Source: Artocarpus heterophyllus (taxonomy: Eukaryota > Streptophyta > Magnoliopsida > Rosales > Moraceae). Taken from it: DNA of 64,000 bases. The notes under the pieces were generated by a model. The model made no database searches. It saw only the letters and a program-made list of their open reading frames with translations, and was not told the DNA's origin. Of this stretch, positions 39,401 through 51,931 are shown in pieces (the stretch's first letter is position 1; each line of letters opens with the position of its first letter). The position numbers and the translations under genes were made by a program. The DNA lies in NCBI GenBank assembly GCA_025403435.1, contig CM046333.1, positions 13,975,770 through 14,039,769 of the forward strand, read 5' to 3'.

Positions 39401-41948
39401 CCACTTTTAATCATTTCTACCCTCTATTTATAAATTATACAGTCAATACAAGTTGCGCAATATCCATAGCACGGAATATAGAGCACCAACAGACATGTTC
39501 TCGTGACACAACGTTGGTACAAAAATTTGTAGCCACCTACTGATGATGCCAACTTGCAGCAAAGAAGACAAATCTGTCAAACTTTGATATAAAGTTTAGC
39601 ACTATAGATAGAATAGTAACCGAACAAGGCAAGAAAATCAACTAGTAATAGATGTTTTTGAAAAGTAAATCTAGAAATCACATCAAAAATTAAAATGAAA
39701 AGTATAAACTGAAAACTACAAACCTACAGAGTTTTGCTTGAGTAATAACAGAGTCATCTTTTGATGTCAAGTTGAAGGTTGGCATGGTGTGACAGGCGGG
39801 GACGGTCCATCTAATAATTGAGCTAGAGAAAAATATATATATATATAGTTCCTTAAATTTTTGGTGGTGCTCAGCCTTTTCTTTTTACTTATGTGACGGA
39901 CCGATGTTCCAATGTAGAGGGCTCAGGTCAAGTCTCATTGAGGTTGTCCTAAAGTCTTGATAACTCAAATGTATCCGCTATTCACCACTTGCTTTCCTTC
40001 CTTTCTGTACGCAAAGTTTGGGCGGCCCCATTTTGCACAGACCTGTGTCATACTGTTTACACAGTTTATTTAGATGCTATATATACTGGTCAGGATGTTG
40101 TTGTGTTCCAAGTAAGAAAACAATTTGAGATATTTGCGTGCATATCAGCACCGAATACCAAAGGAGAACTTTTATAGGAATTGTCAACTTTGACTACTAG
40201 AATTAGATGTTATTTCACACATTAGATGAATTTTTCAAGTAGTTTAATCTATGAGCGTCTAAGTCAAAATTCTGCAGTACACTACACAACACAAATTATT
40301 ATTACTCATAGATTATGCTATTAAAACATTAACCCAATAGCTAAATAGTGGTTCCTATCAATAATTGAAAAAGAAAAAAAATCCAACCCGCATAAATTCC
40401 CCATTATTTGACCAAGTTGCAGCGTATATAGAACCAGTCAATACTTTTTGTAGTAAAGCAAATAATTGTTAAGAAGTCTATTATTTTAGGCTTTTAGCTT
40501 AGGGGCTCTTGTTTTTTTGTCATTTTTTTTGGTCGAAAGGCTACGGAACTGATTAAGTCCAACAACACAGGTGATGTAATCATATTAATCAATAATAAAT
40601 GGCAACTTGTTCTCACCTGCGTATTCATTCATGTAGCTATGGTATATTAGCTCAGCAGTCAACATGTGCCATATGTCATTGTTTGAATAAATTGCTTGAT
40701 GCTTAATTCACTTGATGAGTTGGACCCAGTGGATAGGATGGAATCTAAGGTTTCCTATCTAGTTTTGACTTCTTCCCCTTAATATATTCTCAAAAGACTT
40801 AGGTTTTGTTTAACAACATCGTTTCAACTATATAGTTTTAATTACAACAGTATTAAACTCTCATATGTTAAGGTATAAAATAAAAGTATACTATAGTATA
40901 AAGTTTTTATATATTATTGTAAATTTGTTTTAATTCTTAGTTCTAACTACGTTGTTAAACGCAGTCTTAACAGTTAAAACATTTTTCTGTTCTTGTCATG
41001 TCACTAGTTACACATGTTTGAGGCCTGATTTTAAATTTAGTTTTGGATGCTGAATTTTGCAGGTGGCCATCTCCTTTGCAAAGATATTATTGCATTCAAT
41101 TCGGCCCGGGGTAGAGGTACTAGGAAGACTTCCAAGAACAGATACCTTCTGCGAAATCAGTCGATATCCCATGGCTGCAAAGGCTCCGGGCATCTTGATA
41201 ATCCGCATCGACTCCGGCTTACTTTGTTTTGCTAATGCCAACTTTGTCAGAGAAAGGTATCATAATTCTCTTCTACTTTTTCCCCTAAATGAAAAAAAAA
41301 AGAAAAGAAGAAGCATATATGCGGAGGCGTGACCCATAGTATAAAACAGAAAAGAATAAGAACTTATGTAACATCCATTTAATAAGTATTAGATTATGTC
41401 AAAATCACGAAAGAATCAAATAACATGTGAATCTAATTATAGAATAAATTTTAGGATAATAAAGTGGGTGGCAGAAGAAGAGGATGCAACGGAAGAGACT
41501 GAGAAGGGCAGGGTTCAAGTACTAGTTCTTGACATGTCCAGTAAGTTTCAGAAATAATTCCCTTATTCCATGGATTATATATACATCTTCTTAAGTTTGT
41601 CACACGTTTTTCTTTCGTACGACATCTTCAGATGTGATGAACATCGACACTTCAGGAATTTCTTCTCTTGAGGAACTGCACAAGAAGTTGCTTTGCCATG
41701 GAATAGGAGTAAGGCAACACTAATTCTATACGACATACATAATGTCCTATATACAAATAATATAATATTTTATTTTATATTTGCAGTTAGCAGTGGCAAA
41801 CCCAAAGTGGCAAGTGATCCACAAGCTAAAGCTGGCCAAGTTTGTAGACAAAATAGGGAGAGAGAGGGTCTTTTACACAGTGGGTGAAGCTGTAGAAGGT
41901 TGCCTTGGCTCCAAAGTGGCACCTAATTCAGGCCTTAACAGCTGTTGA
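36444..41948 (+). CDS. SULTR2: Group 2 (low-affinity type) sulfate transporter, 12 exons, two +1 frameshifts
   Basis: Low-affinity sulfate carrier of the vascular-transport type (SulP). Exons: 36444-36815, 36933-36981, 37099-37307, 37474-37651, 37869-37934, 38028-38258, 38367-38494, 39090-39376, 41063-41256, 41455-41540, 41632-41708, 41787-41948. Introns are GT-AG. Without two extra bases the coding length would be 2037 (678 residues). Signatures: [14 protein letters not shown] and LDLSS-like group 2 N-terminus, [80 protein letters not shown] domain with [15 protein letters not shown]. Exon 3 has one extra G at 37260-37261 and exon 7 one extra G in the run at 38421-38424. Matching exons of the group 1 gene are 208 and 127 bases, here 209 and 128. 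As written, translation stops at the start of exon 4 (TGA). It is either a young pseudogene or carries two base errors. Confidence 0.9.
38576..38860. mobile_element. hAT-type MITE in intron 7 of the group 2 transporter, 285 bp
   Basis: A perfect 8-bp target duplication ATTCTAAA (38568-38575, 38861-38868) flanks ends CAATGGTGGAGCC and GCTCCGTCACAT. Same family as the element at 56894-57164. Confidence 0.85.
40802..40966. mobile_element. Tourist-like MITE in intron 8 of the group 2 transporter
   Basis: Inverted ends GTTTAACAACATCG and TACGTTGTTAAAC are flanked by TTA on both sides, the target of PIF/Harbinger elements. It accounts for part of the unusually long (1.7 kb) intron 39377-41062. Confidence 0.75.
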
Positions 41949-42621
41949 TCATATAATGATATCGCTCACCTAAGCTCAGCTCTTTGTTTGCTTATTATTG
42001 ATGATATATGTATACACATATATATAATGATAAAAATCCCAAGAAAGCGCAGACAATTACAGTTGGGGTTGTAAGTAGTGAATATTGGATGAGGTCCTGA
42101 GGGATCATTTGTTTTGTTTCCAAATTCCAACAATACTACCCTCTTCGGTCCATATGGCACAGTTTTTGCTTAGTACTTTTAATCAGTAGAAGAAAATAAG
42201 CAAAAGCTGTAGCTTTTTAATAAGTGTTTAAAATTATATTTTTATAAAAACTTTAATAAATCAAAATAGTTTCAATTATTTTTAAAAGTTATAAAAATAT
42301 TATATTTAAGCTTATAATATATTATTAATAATCTTGTACAAGTTTTAAGTTTTAAGTCTATTTTAAAAGTATATTTTTAAGAAACTATATTTTATGGCTT
42401 TGACATGAGCATTTCTAAAGAATAAAATTCTTCTGATAGTTCATCTAAATTCTTTCAAAAGCAGCCTTTAGACTCAAGAAGTCAAAAACAGCTTTTAAAA
42501 ATTCTTCTCAAACAAGTGTTTTGAAATCAATCCACATAGGAGTGGCTTTAGATTATAGCTAGGTTTATATCAATATTTTTCTTTCATTCAATTATCAAAG
42601 GGCTGCTTATTTGAAGATGCT

Positions 42622-42667
<46 letters not shown>

Positions 42668-44600
42668 AATTTTTGTCTGCCTGCTACGCAAGAGGATAGC
42701 AAATGGCCAACACCTGAGAAAACGACAACGGAAAAACGACACCATATGAACAAAAAGTCGGCAGCAGTAAGAAAAGACATTGATCGGACGTACATACAAC
42801 GTTTTGTGAATGAAATGACATTAAAAGGAAAAAAATGATATAAAATTTGATAGAACATATGCTGAGCAAGCACAACAGTAACCTCTATATCAAGTTCAAA
42901 AAACGACACTCTGCAAACAAAATAATTAACTAAGAAACGACATGATTTTTAAGAAGCAAACAGTTAAAACGACAGCATATGAACAAAAGGTCAGTCACAA
43001 CAAGAAACGACATAGCAGATGATTCTATTAACGCCCACGAACAACGTTGACCCGAAAAAAAAAAAAAAAAAACCCAGGGAAGAAAAAGACATTGACCGAA
43101 CAAACGACAAAAAATGACAAATTAAAAGGCCAATGTCACTTTTCACCGTCACAGCTCCTAACGACCAATATTCTTAAGCTTGTCTTTTAAAATTTTCCTC
43201 ATAGCCCCTATTTTTTTTCCTCAAAATTTCTGCCAACTAATTATATTTTATAAAAAAATAATTTTATCTTTTGGTATCCTAAAAAGACTTTAAGGTATTA
43301 AAAAAATATTTCTAAAATATCAAGGTACCAGCATGAAATTTTTAAAACAAAAAGTATCAAACTTATATTTTGATATAACATAAGGTATTAAAATGAAAAA
43401 TTTCCAAAATATATATATATATATATATAATTTTCTACCATTTACTTAGTTATGTTTTTAATCTATTTTAGGCTTTGCCAAATATTCTTCAAAAATAGCT
43501 TTGTGAATGTCACGTCTTGGTTTTTGGCCTTCGGTTAGCGTTTTGGTGACGAAATGATCAATCTTACGATTAAATAAAACGTTAAAAATATTAAAATCTC
43601 TAAAATTGAATGAGACCAAAGTGAGATACAAGGATATCATATAACTCTGTGAATATTAGGAAAATAACCCTAATAAAAATTAACCATATTTACTATGAAG
43701 AAACAGCGGAGACCTTGAATAACTTTGATTGAGACCTTTGTGTGTGCATATACTAGGAAATATCAGCAGTATTTTCATGTCTCTGGACCAACACTCTTTT
43801 TGACATATATACTTGTACTCAAACTTTTGATCTATAAATTAATGAAGTTTAAGTTGGATCTCACTATCATCATGCTGCCACCACCGGTTGTTTTGATTGA
43901 GACTTTGAAGACATAAAAAACTCCTTAAAAAATGAAGACATAAAACAAATTAAAAAAATGTAAATTGCTCTAGTAATCTTTAACCTTTTACGAAAAAAAA
44001 ACATTTGGTCCCTTAATCTTTTATTTTTGATTTATCAGTCTACAACTTTTAATTTTAGTTGCTGAGGGACTAATTAAACGGTCAAATAGTTAATTTTAGA
44101 TTAAAAAAATAACAAACTAGTCCTTAAAGTTATTAAAAATTTGACAAACTAGTTCCCAAAGTTATAAAAAAATGTAAAAACTAGTCCCAAAATTAACAGT
44201 TAAAGTATTAAATTGATTTTTCAGTAACTAAAACAAAAAATTTGAGACTGATAAATCAAAAATAAGATGTTGTAGACCAAAATCACACTTTCTTAAAGGT
44301 GAGGGACTAATGTCGTAATTTACCAAGAAAACCAACTTGGTTAAAAAAAATAAAAAAGTGAACGACTTTGATTAAACGACCTCGCCTCGAAAAGATGTTG
44401 GTTGAACAAACGACAATTAATACTCGCATCTAAAGTGTAAAAAATGAATAAAAAAAACCATTAACGATACCCCACAGGCCGCAGGTGAGTGACTACGTTT
44501 CACAGATATTTAAAACGACATCGTTTTGTTGTCGTTCAATGGGCGGCATTGAGAATTGAAAATTCCTTGAATTAAAGAAAGAACATTGCGATTAAAACAA
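41949..44600. other. Intergenic region between the sulfate transporter and the small gene at 44663
   Basis: No gene supported. Contains a (TA)n microsatellite at 42625-42663, an A run at about 43058-43074, and a foldback element listed separately. Open frames here translate simple repeats. Confidence 0.6.
44008..44310. mobile_element. Foldback / inverted-repeat element
   Basis: ATTTTTGATTTATCAGTCT in the left arm (about 44008-44070) and its complement AGACTGATAAATCAAAAAT in the right arm (about 44222-44300) sit within imperfect arms of about 65 bases. The middle repeats AAACTAGTCC/AAAGTTAT words. This is typical of decayed plant foldback MITEs. Confidence 0.7.
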
Positions 44601-44662
44601 GAAGAAAGGGGAATTTGAAGGAAGGAAGAACCGAGGGAGAGAAATTATAAGAAGATAAAACG

Positions 44663-45686
44663 ATGGGTGCAGATCAAGGAGAGCATGAAAATAAGGCCAA
44701 TGATGAGAATCCTAGGCCCAATCCCATGACAGAGTCGCAGTTCCTCTCCTGGAAACGCCAGAAGGTCTTTCTTTCAATTTTTTATTTTATTTTTTAGTGG
44801 ATTATTTGATTTGATTTGTCAATTTCATGTTAATTTTAGGTTTAATTTCCTGCCCTTTTCTTTTGCTCTTTGTATGATACTTTTTTTTTAGGGTTTATAT
44901 TGTTGTGTATTATTCGAATCCACGGGATTATCTGTTAATTTATTAGATACGCATCATTTTGGTTTCGCATGTTCTACTTGGAGTCTTCACTTCTATCCGC
45001 CGAAGGTTCGAGTCATTTTCGGGTGCAAAATTCAACCTCGGATTAATGGAAGCGAAGGCTCCTAAGTAGGACATACTAACCGCCAATTCAAGATGGCAAT
45101 TGGGATTGATTGAATTTGAGGCCAATCTGGTTCTTGCGTGTAATGTTTGTTTCTTTGTTGCAGTTTAAGGGGTATTTAGAGCAGATTGATGCTTGCAGGG
45201 CCATTAGATGCCCATACATATTTCATTAGAAATACTTATTCTGCTTGTGACAATTTTCCGAATAAGATGAGATGAGATTTTGTGGAGATACAAAGAAAAC
45301 TTTCCATGCAACTATTGTGTACAGACAAGTTAACCATGTTAACTCATTAGCTTAGCTTAGCTTATTAGATTTCTTTGTTTCCACTACTTTGGCCTTGGTT
45401 CTGATTAACAGTGCGCCTTCTGTGGAGTCGTGTCATGTGGTCGGTCCCATTAGTTAGTTAGGAATCCCTTATTTATTAGGGGGAACTTGTGTGTGTGTAA
45501 ATATATTTACATCTTTGAAGAAATAGTTAATGTGGATATGTTTTTCTTCAGGATGCGGACGCATCAGCTAGAAGAGCTGAAACAGCAAGGAAACGCGAGG
45601 AAGATATAGCTGCAGGAACTGTGCAAATGAATGGCCGGGAGCTTTTCCTTCGTGAACCTTGGGTTTTTGATAATACTCTTTATTAA
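44663..45686 (+). CDS. Small ZC3H15/DFRP C-terminal-like protein, 78 residues, 2 exons
   Basis: Exons 44663-44764 and 45552-45686, GT-AG intron, 78 residues. The protein has a hydrophilic N-terminus, then MTESQFLSWKRQK, a charged Ala/Arg/Glu stretch (DADASARRAETARKREEDI) predicted to be helical, and MNGRELFLREPWVFDN near the C-terminus. The order Met-Thr...Trp-Lys-Arg, charged helix, then Gly-Arg-Glu-Leu-Phe resembles the C-terminal part of CCCH zinc-finger proteins of the ZC3H15/DFRP1 (TMA46) family, which bind DRG GTPases. The zinc fingers are absent, so it would be a stand-alone tail module. Function is inferred. The 3' UTR may contain an intron (candidate donor 45687, acceptor near 46260). 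Confidence 0.8.
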
Positions 45687-46700
45687 GGTGACCTTTTGCA
45701 TACAATAGAACGAATAATTTTGTCCCATTTTTCTATAAATTGATTGAAAAAAATTGTTTAATTTTGATCTATGTTTCTCTCATTTAGTTGTGTGTCGTAT
45801 AAAAGATACTAAGCAAAATTTGGACCAGAAATTGCTTCAACTTCTTACTTTTTAGGAGGCTCTGTAATTATTTTTTCGGTCCAGTGCCGTTATACTTGCT
45901 ACATTCACCTGTAGCAATGACTCGATGAGCGCTTGTTTCTTCGCAAGTCCTCTACTTAAGAAGCATAGAAATGTTGTTTTTGTTCCTGTTATTTTCCTTT
46001 ACGTATCTCTTTTTATGGCCCTCTTCATCAGCTAGTTGTGCATGCCCCAAAGCGAACTGAAGACGCAATGCTACATATTAACCTATACGGAGTTGGCATT
46101 CCCGAATCGAATAGCCTCATTTTAGTTTTGCACTATACTAAAGCGCTTTCGTAATTTAATCCATAAGCGTTCATAATCCATTTTTATTGAAGCTTTGAGA
46201 AACTGAGTTTACATTATTTACCGTGCGTAGCCATACTAATCTATGTTTTACACACGGCAGGTAAAGGAAAGAGAGCATGGAAGTAAAGTGGCACCAAGGA
46301 GAAGAGGAGATCATGATGAGAAACTTATCCACACCGGGCGACCTATTTAACGGACACAGATTTATAACAACAAAGCTTATGCTTTAACATGATATATTAC
46401 AAGTTTTTTCTGCTTTTCTAGAGCAGTTATACAGTTAAATGTTGATTCTCTGCTTTGTATGTCTTATTTTTCTTTTTGTCCTTATATCAATAAGACATGT
46501 TCTTCATAACTGATATTCTCTCTAGAAGTACCAAAAAAAAAAAAAAAACACACACACACACACACAAGTCTGGTTATACCGCAGGTTTTGAGCGGTATTC
46601 TCTTCATTTAAGGCCAACCATTGAAGATTTGTATGCTAAGAAATGTGATTTTTTTTTCTTAATTTTTACTTCGCAACAGTCTACTTCAATACAAAGCGCA
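45687..46700 (+). other. Probable 3' UTR and downstream of the small gene
   Basis: GGTGACC right after the stop codon and CACGGCAG near 46253-46260 could bound a 3'-UTR intron. An A run followed by (CA)n occurs at about 46530-46566. No other gene seen. Confidence 0.4.
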
Positions 46701-48118
46701 AATAAAGGTTGATACATAAGACCACAGATGAACAAAGCTTATGGGGATACGTCTGTGAGACCAGCACCATTCAAGTTCTGATAATTATTCATTTTACTGC
46801 ACAAGTAATACGCCTAACCCCTAAAGATTACCAATTGAAACCAACATAATCGACGGCATAAATGCAACCGTTAACTGACAAAACACCACAACACGGAGAG
46901 GCTTCCACAGAGGCTAAAACCAGGCAGTGTAGTGTATTAACATCAGTGCAAAAACCGACTGACAACAAGTCACACAAACTCAACAACAAAGGACTTAGAA
47001 AAACAAAACCCCGCAAAAGTTAGCTATATTGATAGCTAGGTTTTAGGATCATTTAGCCAACATTTCTATCTCCTTTCACAATCACCTTCATTCTTCCTCA
47101 TGATCCTAGGACCAGGCTCAGGCTCCTACACTGGGCCTTGCAACGGCTGCAAAGTACATCAAATCAATTAGTTATAAACTAAAGTCCGTCATCAAGTCAT
47201 GTATATGGGATAAGCCTACACAAATATATGTAAACACAAACAAATAACTTGTCATGTATGTCGGTGTGTGACTGTATTTGTCTCCGATGAATTCATGATG
47301 AGATAGGCCGGTTCATGTTAGGGCTGCAATATATGGTGTGGTGCCTATGACTCCGCTATAAGGAGCACAGTTCGCGCCTTACTTCCTTAAGCCCTTTCAA
47401 GATCTCCTGAACATTAAGATGAGGATGACTACTGCTTTAGTCCACACTGAAGAAATACTATCGATGGACAACATTTTTTGGAATTTTGACGGGAATTAAT
47501 GTGTTTGGAAGGTTTTCATTACTTCCATCCTGCAGTACTTGGAAACCATTTCGATTGTGTGAGTGGGAACTCGAACAAAAAGTAGACGTAAAATTATCGG
47601 ATCACGTGCTCTAACCATAGCCATAATGATATAATTAATTTGAGATAATGTGACAGCAGATGTTTAATATAGGGCTATAGGAGAAAGGAAAAAGAAAGAA
47701 ACTAACCATTCGAGCATGATGTACTCAATTTCCTGGCCAACGTATAACTTGGCCAGTTTCTTCCTCACATTCTGTAAAATATGTGCAAAACAACTTAAAA
47801 TAGTTCAATTTAGGCAACAAATTGGAATTATTTCTTAACACACATATTAGTGCCAAAAGCAAAGTATTAATTATGTGTTCAAAAGAAATATAGAGAAAAT
47901 CAAGGGGTCCTGAAATCAATAATCATTACCTTGTAGTACATCAAAATCATCCTCACTGTCACTGCAATATGTCAGAAAAAGATAGTTTAAAAGCTAAACT
48001 AAAAATATATTTATATTGGTGGCTGAAAAAAATGTTACATATTTGAAGGGCTTTATAATAACCTGATGGACTCGGAGTCAGAATCGAAATCGGAATTGTT
48101 GGTAGTTTCATTGGCATG

Positions 48119-50284
48119 ATATAACGCCTTAAAATTTATTTAATGTTAATATAATATAAATAATAAATTAATGTGTCATAATTAATATTTTAATATTAAT
48201 TAGATTATTTTGTTAGATTTTGAATTTTTGGTTGTTTTGTTAATTTAGTGAATCCAAATGATTTCTTATTGTTTTAAAATGATGTTTTGAGTTTTAAAAC
48301 ACAACAATTTGTAAAATGTTAAAAATACTTCGTTTTACAAAACTGTGGGCGGCACATGGTTTTCGCACAGTAAAACCGTCCACCGATTTTCTCTATTTAT
48401 TTCCTTCCTCTCTCTCTCTCTCCTCACTCTCACGGCACCCTCTCTCTCTCTTTCTCTTGATCTCTCTCGGCACCCTCTCTCTCTCTGTCTCTCTCAAAAT
48501 TTTTAAACCCCATTTTGAATCCAAGCTTCGGTTTAGCAAGGAGGAAGCTCGGGGACGTGATTTAGCAACCGAGATCGCGGATTGAAGCTTCGATTCGAGG
48601 TTAGTTTTGAAATTTCTATACTTTTTCCAAAATTTTTAATTTTGTGCATTTTTGAAATCTAGGTTTGTTTAAGCTTAGAAAACCTTAGATTTGAGTTAAA
48701 TGAACTTAGAACAACTAGAATCTAAGCTTAGATTGAAGAAAAACGGATTTGATTCAAGATTTTTCATTTTTCCTCAATTTTTCCTATTTTCAGATTTTAG
48801 GGATTTTTGTGTTTGAATCTTTTTTAAATGAGTTTTAAAGTGTCTAAATATGTTTTTCTATCATCTATGAATGTTTTCTATGCTTGGGATTTGAGAAAAA
48901 CAGGTTATAATCAAGATTTGGGTCTTGGGAAATCGAAACCCGTGGCTGGAATTTCTAGGTTTTTCCAGTTCGGCAGGCCAAAGTGCGTGTTCGGCAGGCC
49001 GAAACAGGGATCGGCAGACCGGTGTTCTTCAGTCCGGCAGGCCGAACCTAGAAATTGTTCGGCGCGACCGAACTTTGCTTCCGACAGGCCGAACTGTGCA
49101 GTTCGGTAGGCCGAAGCAGGGAGTCCGGCAGGCCGACCGAGGCATGGCAATTTTGTGATTTTTCACCCGTTTTCACTGTTTTGAGCCCTGATTTAAATTC
49201 CAACCTTATAGAATGATTTTAAAGGTACAAATGGCACACTAGGACATCATGAAATGGTTTAGTAACATAGAATGTCTCGAACTAGATATTGATCGACTTA
49301 GTTTGTATCTAGGATCGTTCGTGATTCCGCGGAGCTAACGTATAGCGGACCGGGATTACGGTGTGGGGCATCGGCATGAGTATTGAGGTAGGACTTCTAT
49401 CCTATTTCTTTGGTAGCCTGGTTTTGAAATGATTTGGCTTTGAAAAGGATTTCTATTAAAATGTTTTCAACGGTTGTTTGAAAATGAATTTATCGGTTAT
49501 ATTTTAATATACCGAGATCTGAAATGAACTTAATAATAAATGTAACTGACAACACTCGGTAATTGGGTTTGGAATGATAATGATAATAAACACATAGGCA
49601 TGATGCCATACCAGAGATCGGGTATTGTAGCGATCGACCTTGGGGGCAGATCCCGAAACCCAGCTGGGTCACTACGGTGGTGATAACATGGTTTGCCTAG
49701 GAAAAGAAAAATGGAATTTCTGATTATGCGAGTAGACTGTTCTGGGTCAGGACGGTTCTACTCAAATTATCTATTTATTTATTTATTTATTTAAGGTTTC
49801 TTTTGAGTATTCCTAATAATGAAATGTTCCTTTAAATTAAATCATTTTATAAAATATAGTCCTACTGAGCCTTTCGCTCACGTTTTATTTGTTTTAAATT
49901 TCCCCCTCTAGGTGGTTTTCCATTTAGGTTTGGAGAGGATTCTTCGGACCGAACTCAGGAGCAATAGAAGGATTATTTTATCTTCTGTACTATTTAATTA
50001 AGGCATGTAAGATTTTAACAATATTTGTATCCTGGACTGTGATTGTATTTATGATATTGTCAGAACCATGTGTGTGCATAAGTTGTGGGTTGTGGAACCC
50101 ATACTCGCGGTTCTTTATTAATTTTTATTATTTGCTTAATATTTATAAATTCTTTTATAAAATGTGGTTGAAATCTTCATATTTCTCACTTAATTTGATC
50201 CTTAAACCAATAGTTTCAATTAAATTCTTATTTAACTAATTTAAATAATCCGCCACGTTACCTCCCGTACTCCGGGGTGTGACA
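48119..50284 (+). mobile_element. LTR-like insertion (about 2.17 kb), probable solo LTR
   Basis: Flanked by CATG (48115-48118 and 50285-50288). Begins ATATAACGCCTTAAAATT and ends CTCCGGGGTGTGACA, like plant LTRs that start TGTAACGCC and end GGTGTGACA. Inside are a CT-rich leader at 48400-48490, a GC-rich palindromic array, and no retroelement coding domain. The expected TG at the left edge is altered and the duplication is only 4 clear bases, so the exact ends are uncertain. Confidence 0.65.
48964..49146. repeat. Array of GTTCGGC-AG-GCCGAAC palindromic units
   Basis: At least seven full or partial copies of the unit are spaced about 20-30 bases apart. A perfect TTCGGCAGGCCGAA lies near 48991. 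The unit is an inverted repeat with a 2-base spacer. A smaller cluster is at 25494-25590. Confidence 0.85.
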
Positions 50285-51219
50285 CATGGACACCAAGATT
50301 TTCAAATTAAAGTTGGTAGCAGGTTAATAAACATAATCTACGTAAGAAGGCGATTAATTTTGTAAAGTACAAAAAATATTGGTTTGGAGACATTAAGATC
50401 ACCTGATGTCTTGACCACACATAGAAAGGAGGCTTGGTTGGGTGCTAGTGGAAGGCAATGGAGATAAATCAGAAGTATTTTTTAGGGAATTAACACTGAG
50501 AGGCTCATGATGACTGATGATCATCCTCAGCTGCTAATTCCACTGCAGCTTTTTCTCCTTTCTCTTTTAGGCTAGTCACGTTGTTGTTGGCCGGAGCCAT
50601 ATTTAACTCAAATATTGAAAAGAAGATTGCCCAATGGATCAGAGAGATGAAGAGAGAGAGAGAGAGAAAAAGAAGGGTGAGGCAATAATACTTGAGAGCG
50701 AGGGTGGCAATAAGGGGAAGAATTTATGGAAAGACAATTGTTGTGTGAAAAAGGCCAGTGCAATTAGTTGCTGTAGTAAGAGCCAAGGCTTGTTTGGTAG
50801 TATGGTTTGAACTAGAATTTAAACTTAAAACATTATAATAATTTAAATTTCGTAAAAAAAAATACTGTAACAAAGTTGGTTTGAATTAAAATTTTTTAGT
50901 TGGAGCCATATTCGTAGACAGAATCTACGTTGTGCAAAAAGTCATGGGTAGATAAGCACGGGAATGTGACGACGATATTACTATATACTTTTGTTGTGAA
51001 GCTTTTCTCTTTAATATTTTCTGACATTCCATATTTCCTTATGAATGATCAATTTGTAGGCGCATTTGCTCGTGCTTACGAATAGGTCACGCAAAAAGCA
51101 ACCCCTTGTCACTATCAAACTAGAAAGCCCTTGGATTTTCGCCACAACAATTTGAACAATTACTCATCTAAATTTTATTGAGCAAAGTAACATGTTAGCT
51201 ACGCTACAGTAATTAATAT

Positions 51220-51380
51220 ATTAACAGAGAGTGTTTGACAAATGAGTTCAGACCCATGAATTTTAACTCAAATACTATAATATATGAAAGCAACATATTT
51301 TTACTTTATATTATAATATGTGAGAGTTTTATACTATTCATATTTTAACTCACGAGATTAAACTCATTTACTAAATACAT
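51220..51380. mobile_element. MITE-like inverted repeat
   Basis: GTGTTTGACAAATGAGTT on the left and AAACTCATTTACTAAATAC on the right are imperfect inverted ends. The interior has AT-rich words shared with 30784-30925. Confidence 0.6.
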
Positions 51381-51931
51381 ACATATAAATCATTTAAATT
51401 TTTTTTAAAAAAAGTCTCTTGATCAAATTGATCGTAGCAACGGAAAGTCAGAAACGAGAATCTGGCAGATGAGAAAAATGAAAGAAAAACAAAAATTACA
51501 AAGCAAGTAAATTCTGAAGATTTGAAACGAAACCCAAAGGCAAAGCGTTATATAATTTTGAATCGTGGCATTTCCTTGTCAGACAAATGACATGGATTCC
51601 TTTGGCAGCTTCCTAAACAAACTCTGCCACGTTTCATGGGTTTCTGGGATTGGTCATGCATGGAAAACGAGTCCAGTAATATCATCCAAAACTGCATTTT
51701 ATTGGTAAAATACTTACGTTGTAAACGCTTTTATCTTTTAGATGCCTCTTTTTATATGTAAGAAATTCATAAATAATGATGTTAAAACTATCGTTTTTTT
51801 AAAACCAACCTTAGATTTTTAGACATGAGTTTACACAGGCCCGCTGAAGGAGCTTTGCTCTCTTTAAATCATCAAGGAAGAAGAAGATCACCGCCCTCTT
51901 AATTTGGAGGTTTTGATGAAGAAGAGTGTTA

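Larger units (their letters stand above)
47090..50600 (-). pseudogene. Small unrecognised gene split by an LTR-like insertion
   Basis: Candidate exons on the minus strand: a first exon ending upstream at ATG 50600 (MAPANNNVTSLKEKGEKAAV, stop at 50505), then after the insertion ...48063, 47930-47961, 47707-47771 and from 47146, all with GT-AG borders. Two frames stay open through the middle exons. One is acidic and Ser-rich (NSDFDSDSESISDSEDDFDV) and stops inside 47707-47771. The other reads NVRKKLAKLYVGQEIEYIML and stops in the last exon. I cannot tell which is used or link the first exon to the rest with confidence. The insertion at 48119-50284 lies in coding or adjacent sequence, so the gene is probably broken or has a new 5' end. 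Function unknown. Confidence 0.45.

Noticed and set aside
42584..42909. Several overlapping open frames with Ile-Tyr repeats
   Set aside because: They translate the (TA)n microsatellite; no codon structure beyond it.
48828..49158. Open frames with repeated Phe-Gly-Arg-Pro-Lys and Arg-Gln-Ala-Glu units
   Set aside because: All frames over the palindromic array are open because of its composition; no evidence of a protein.
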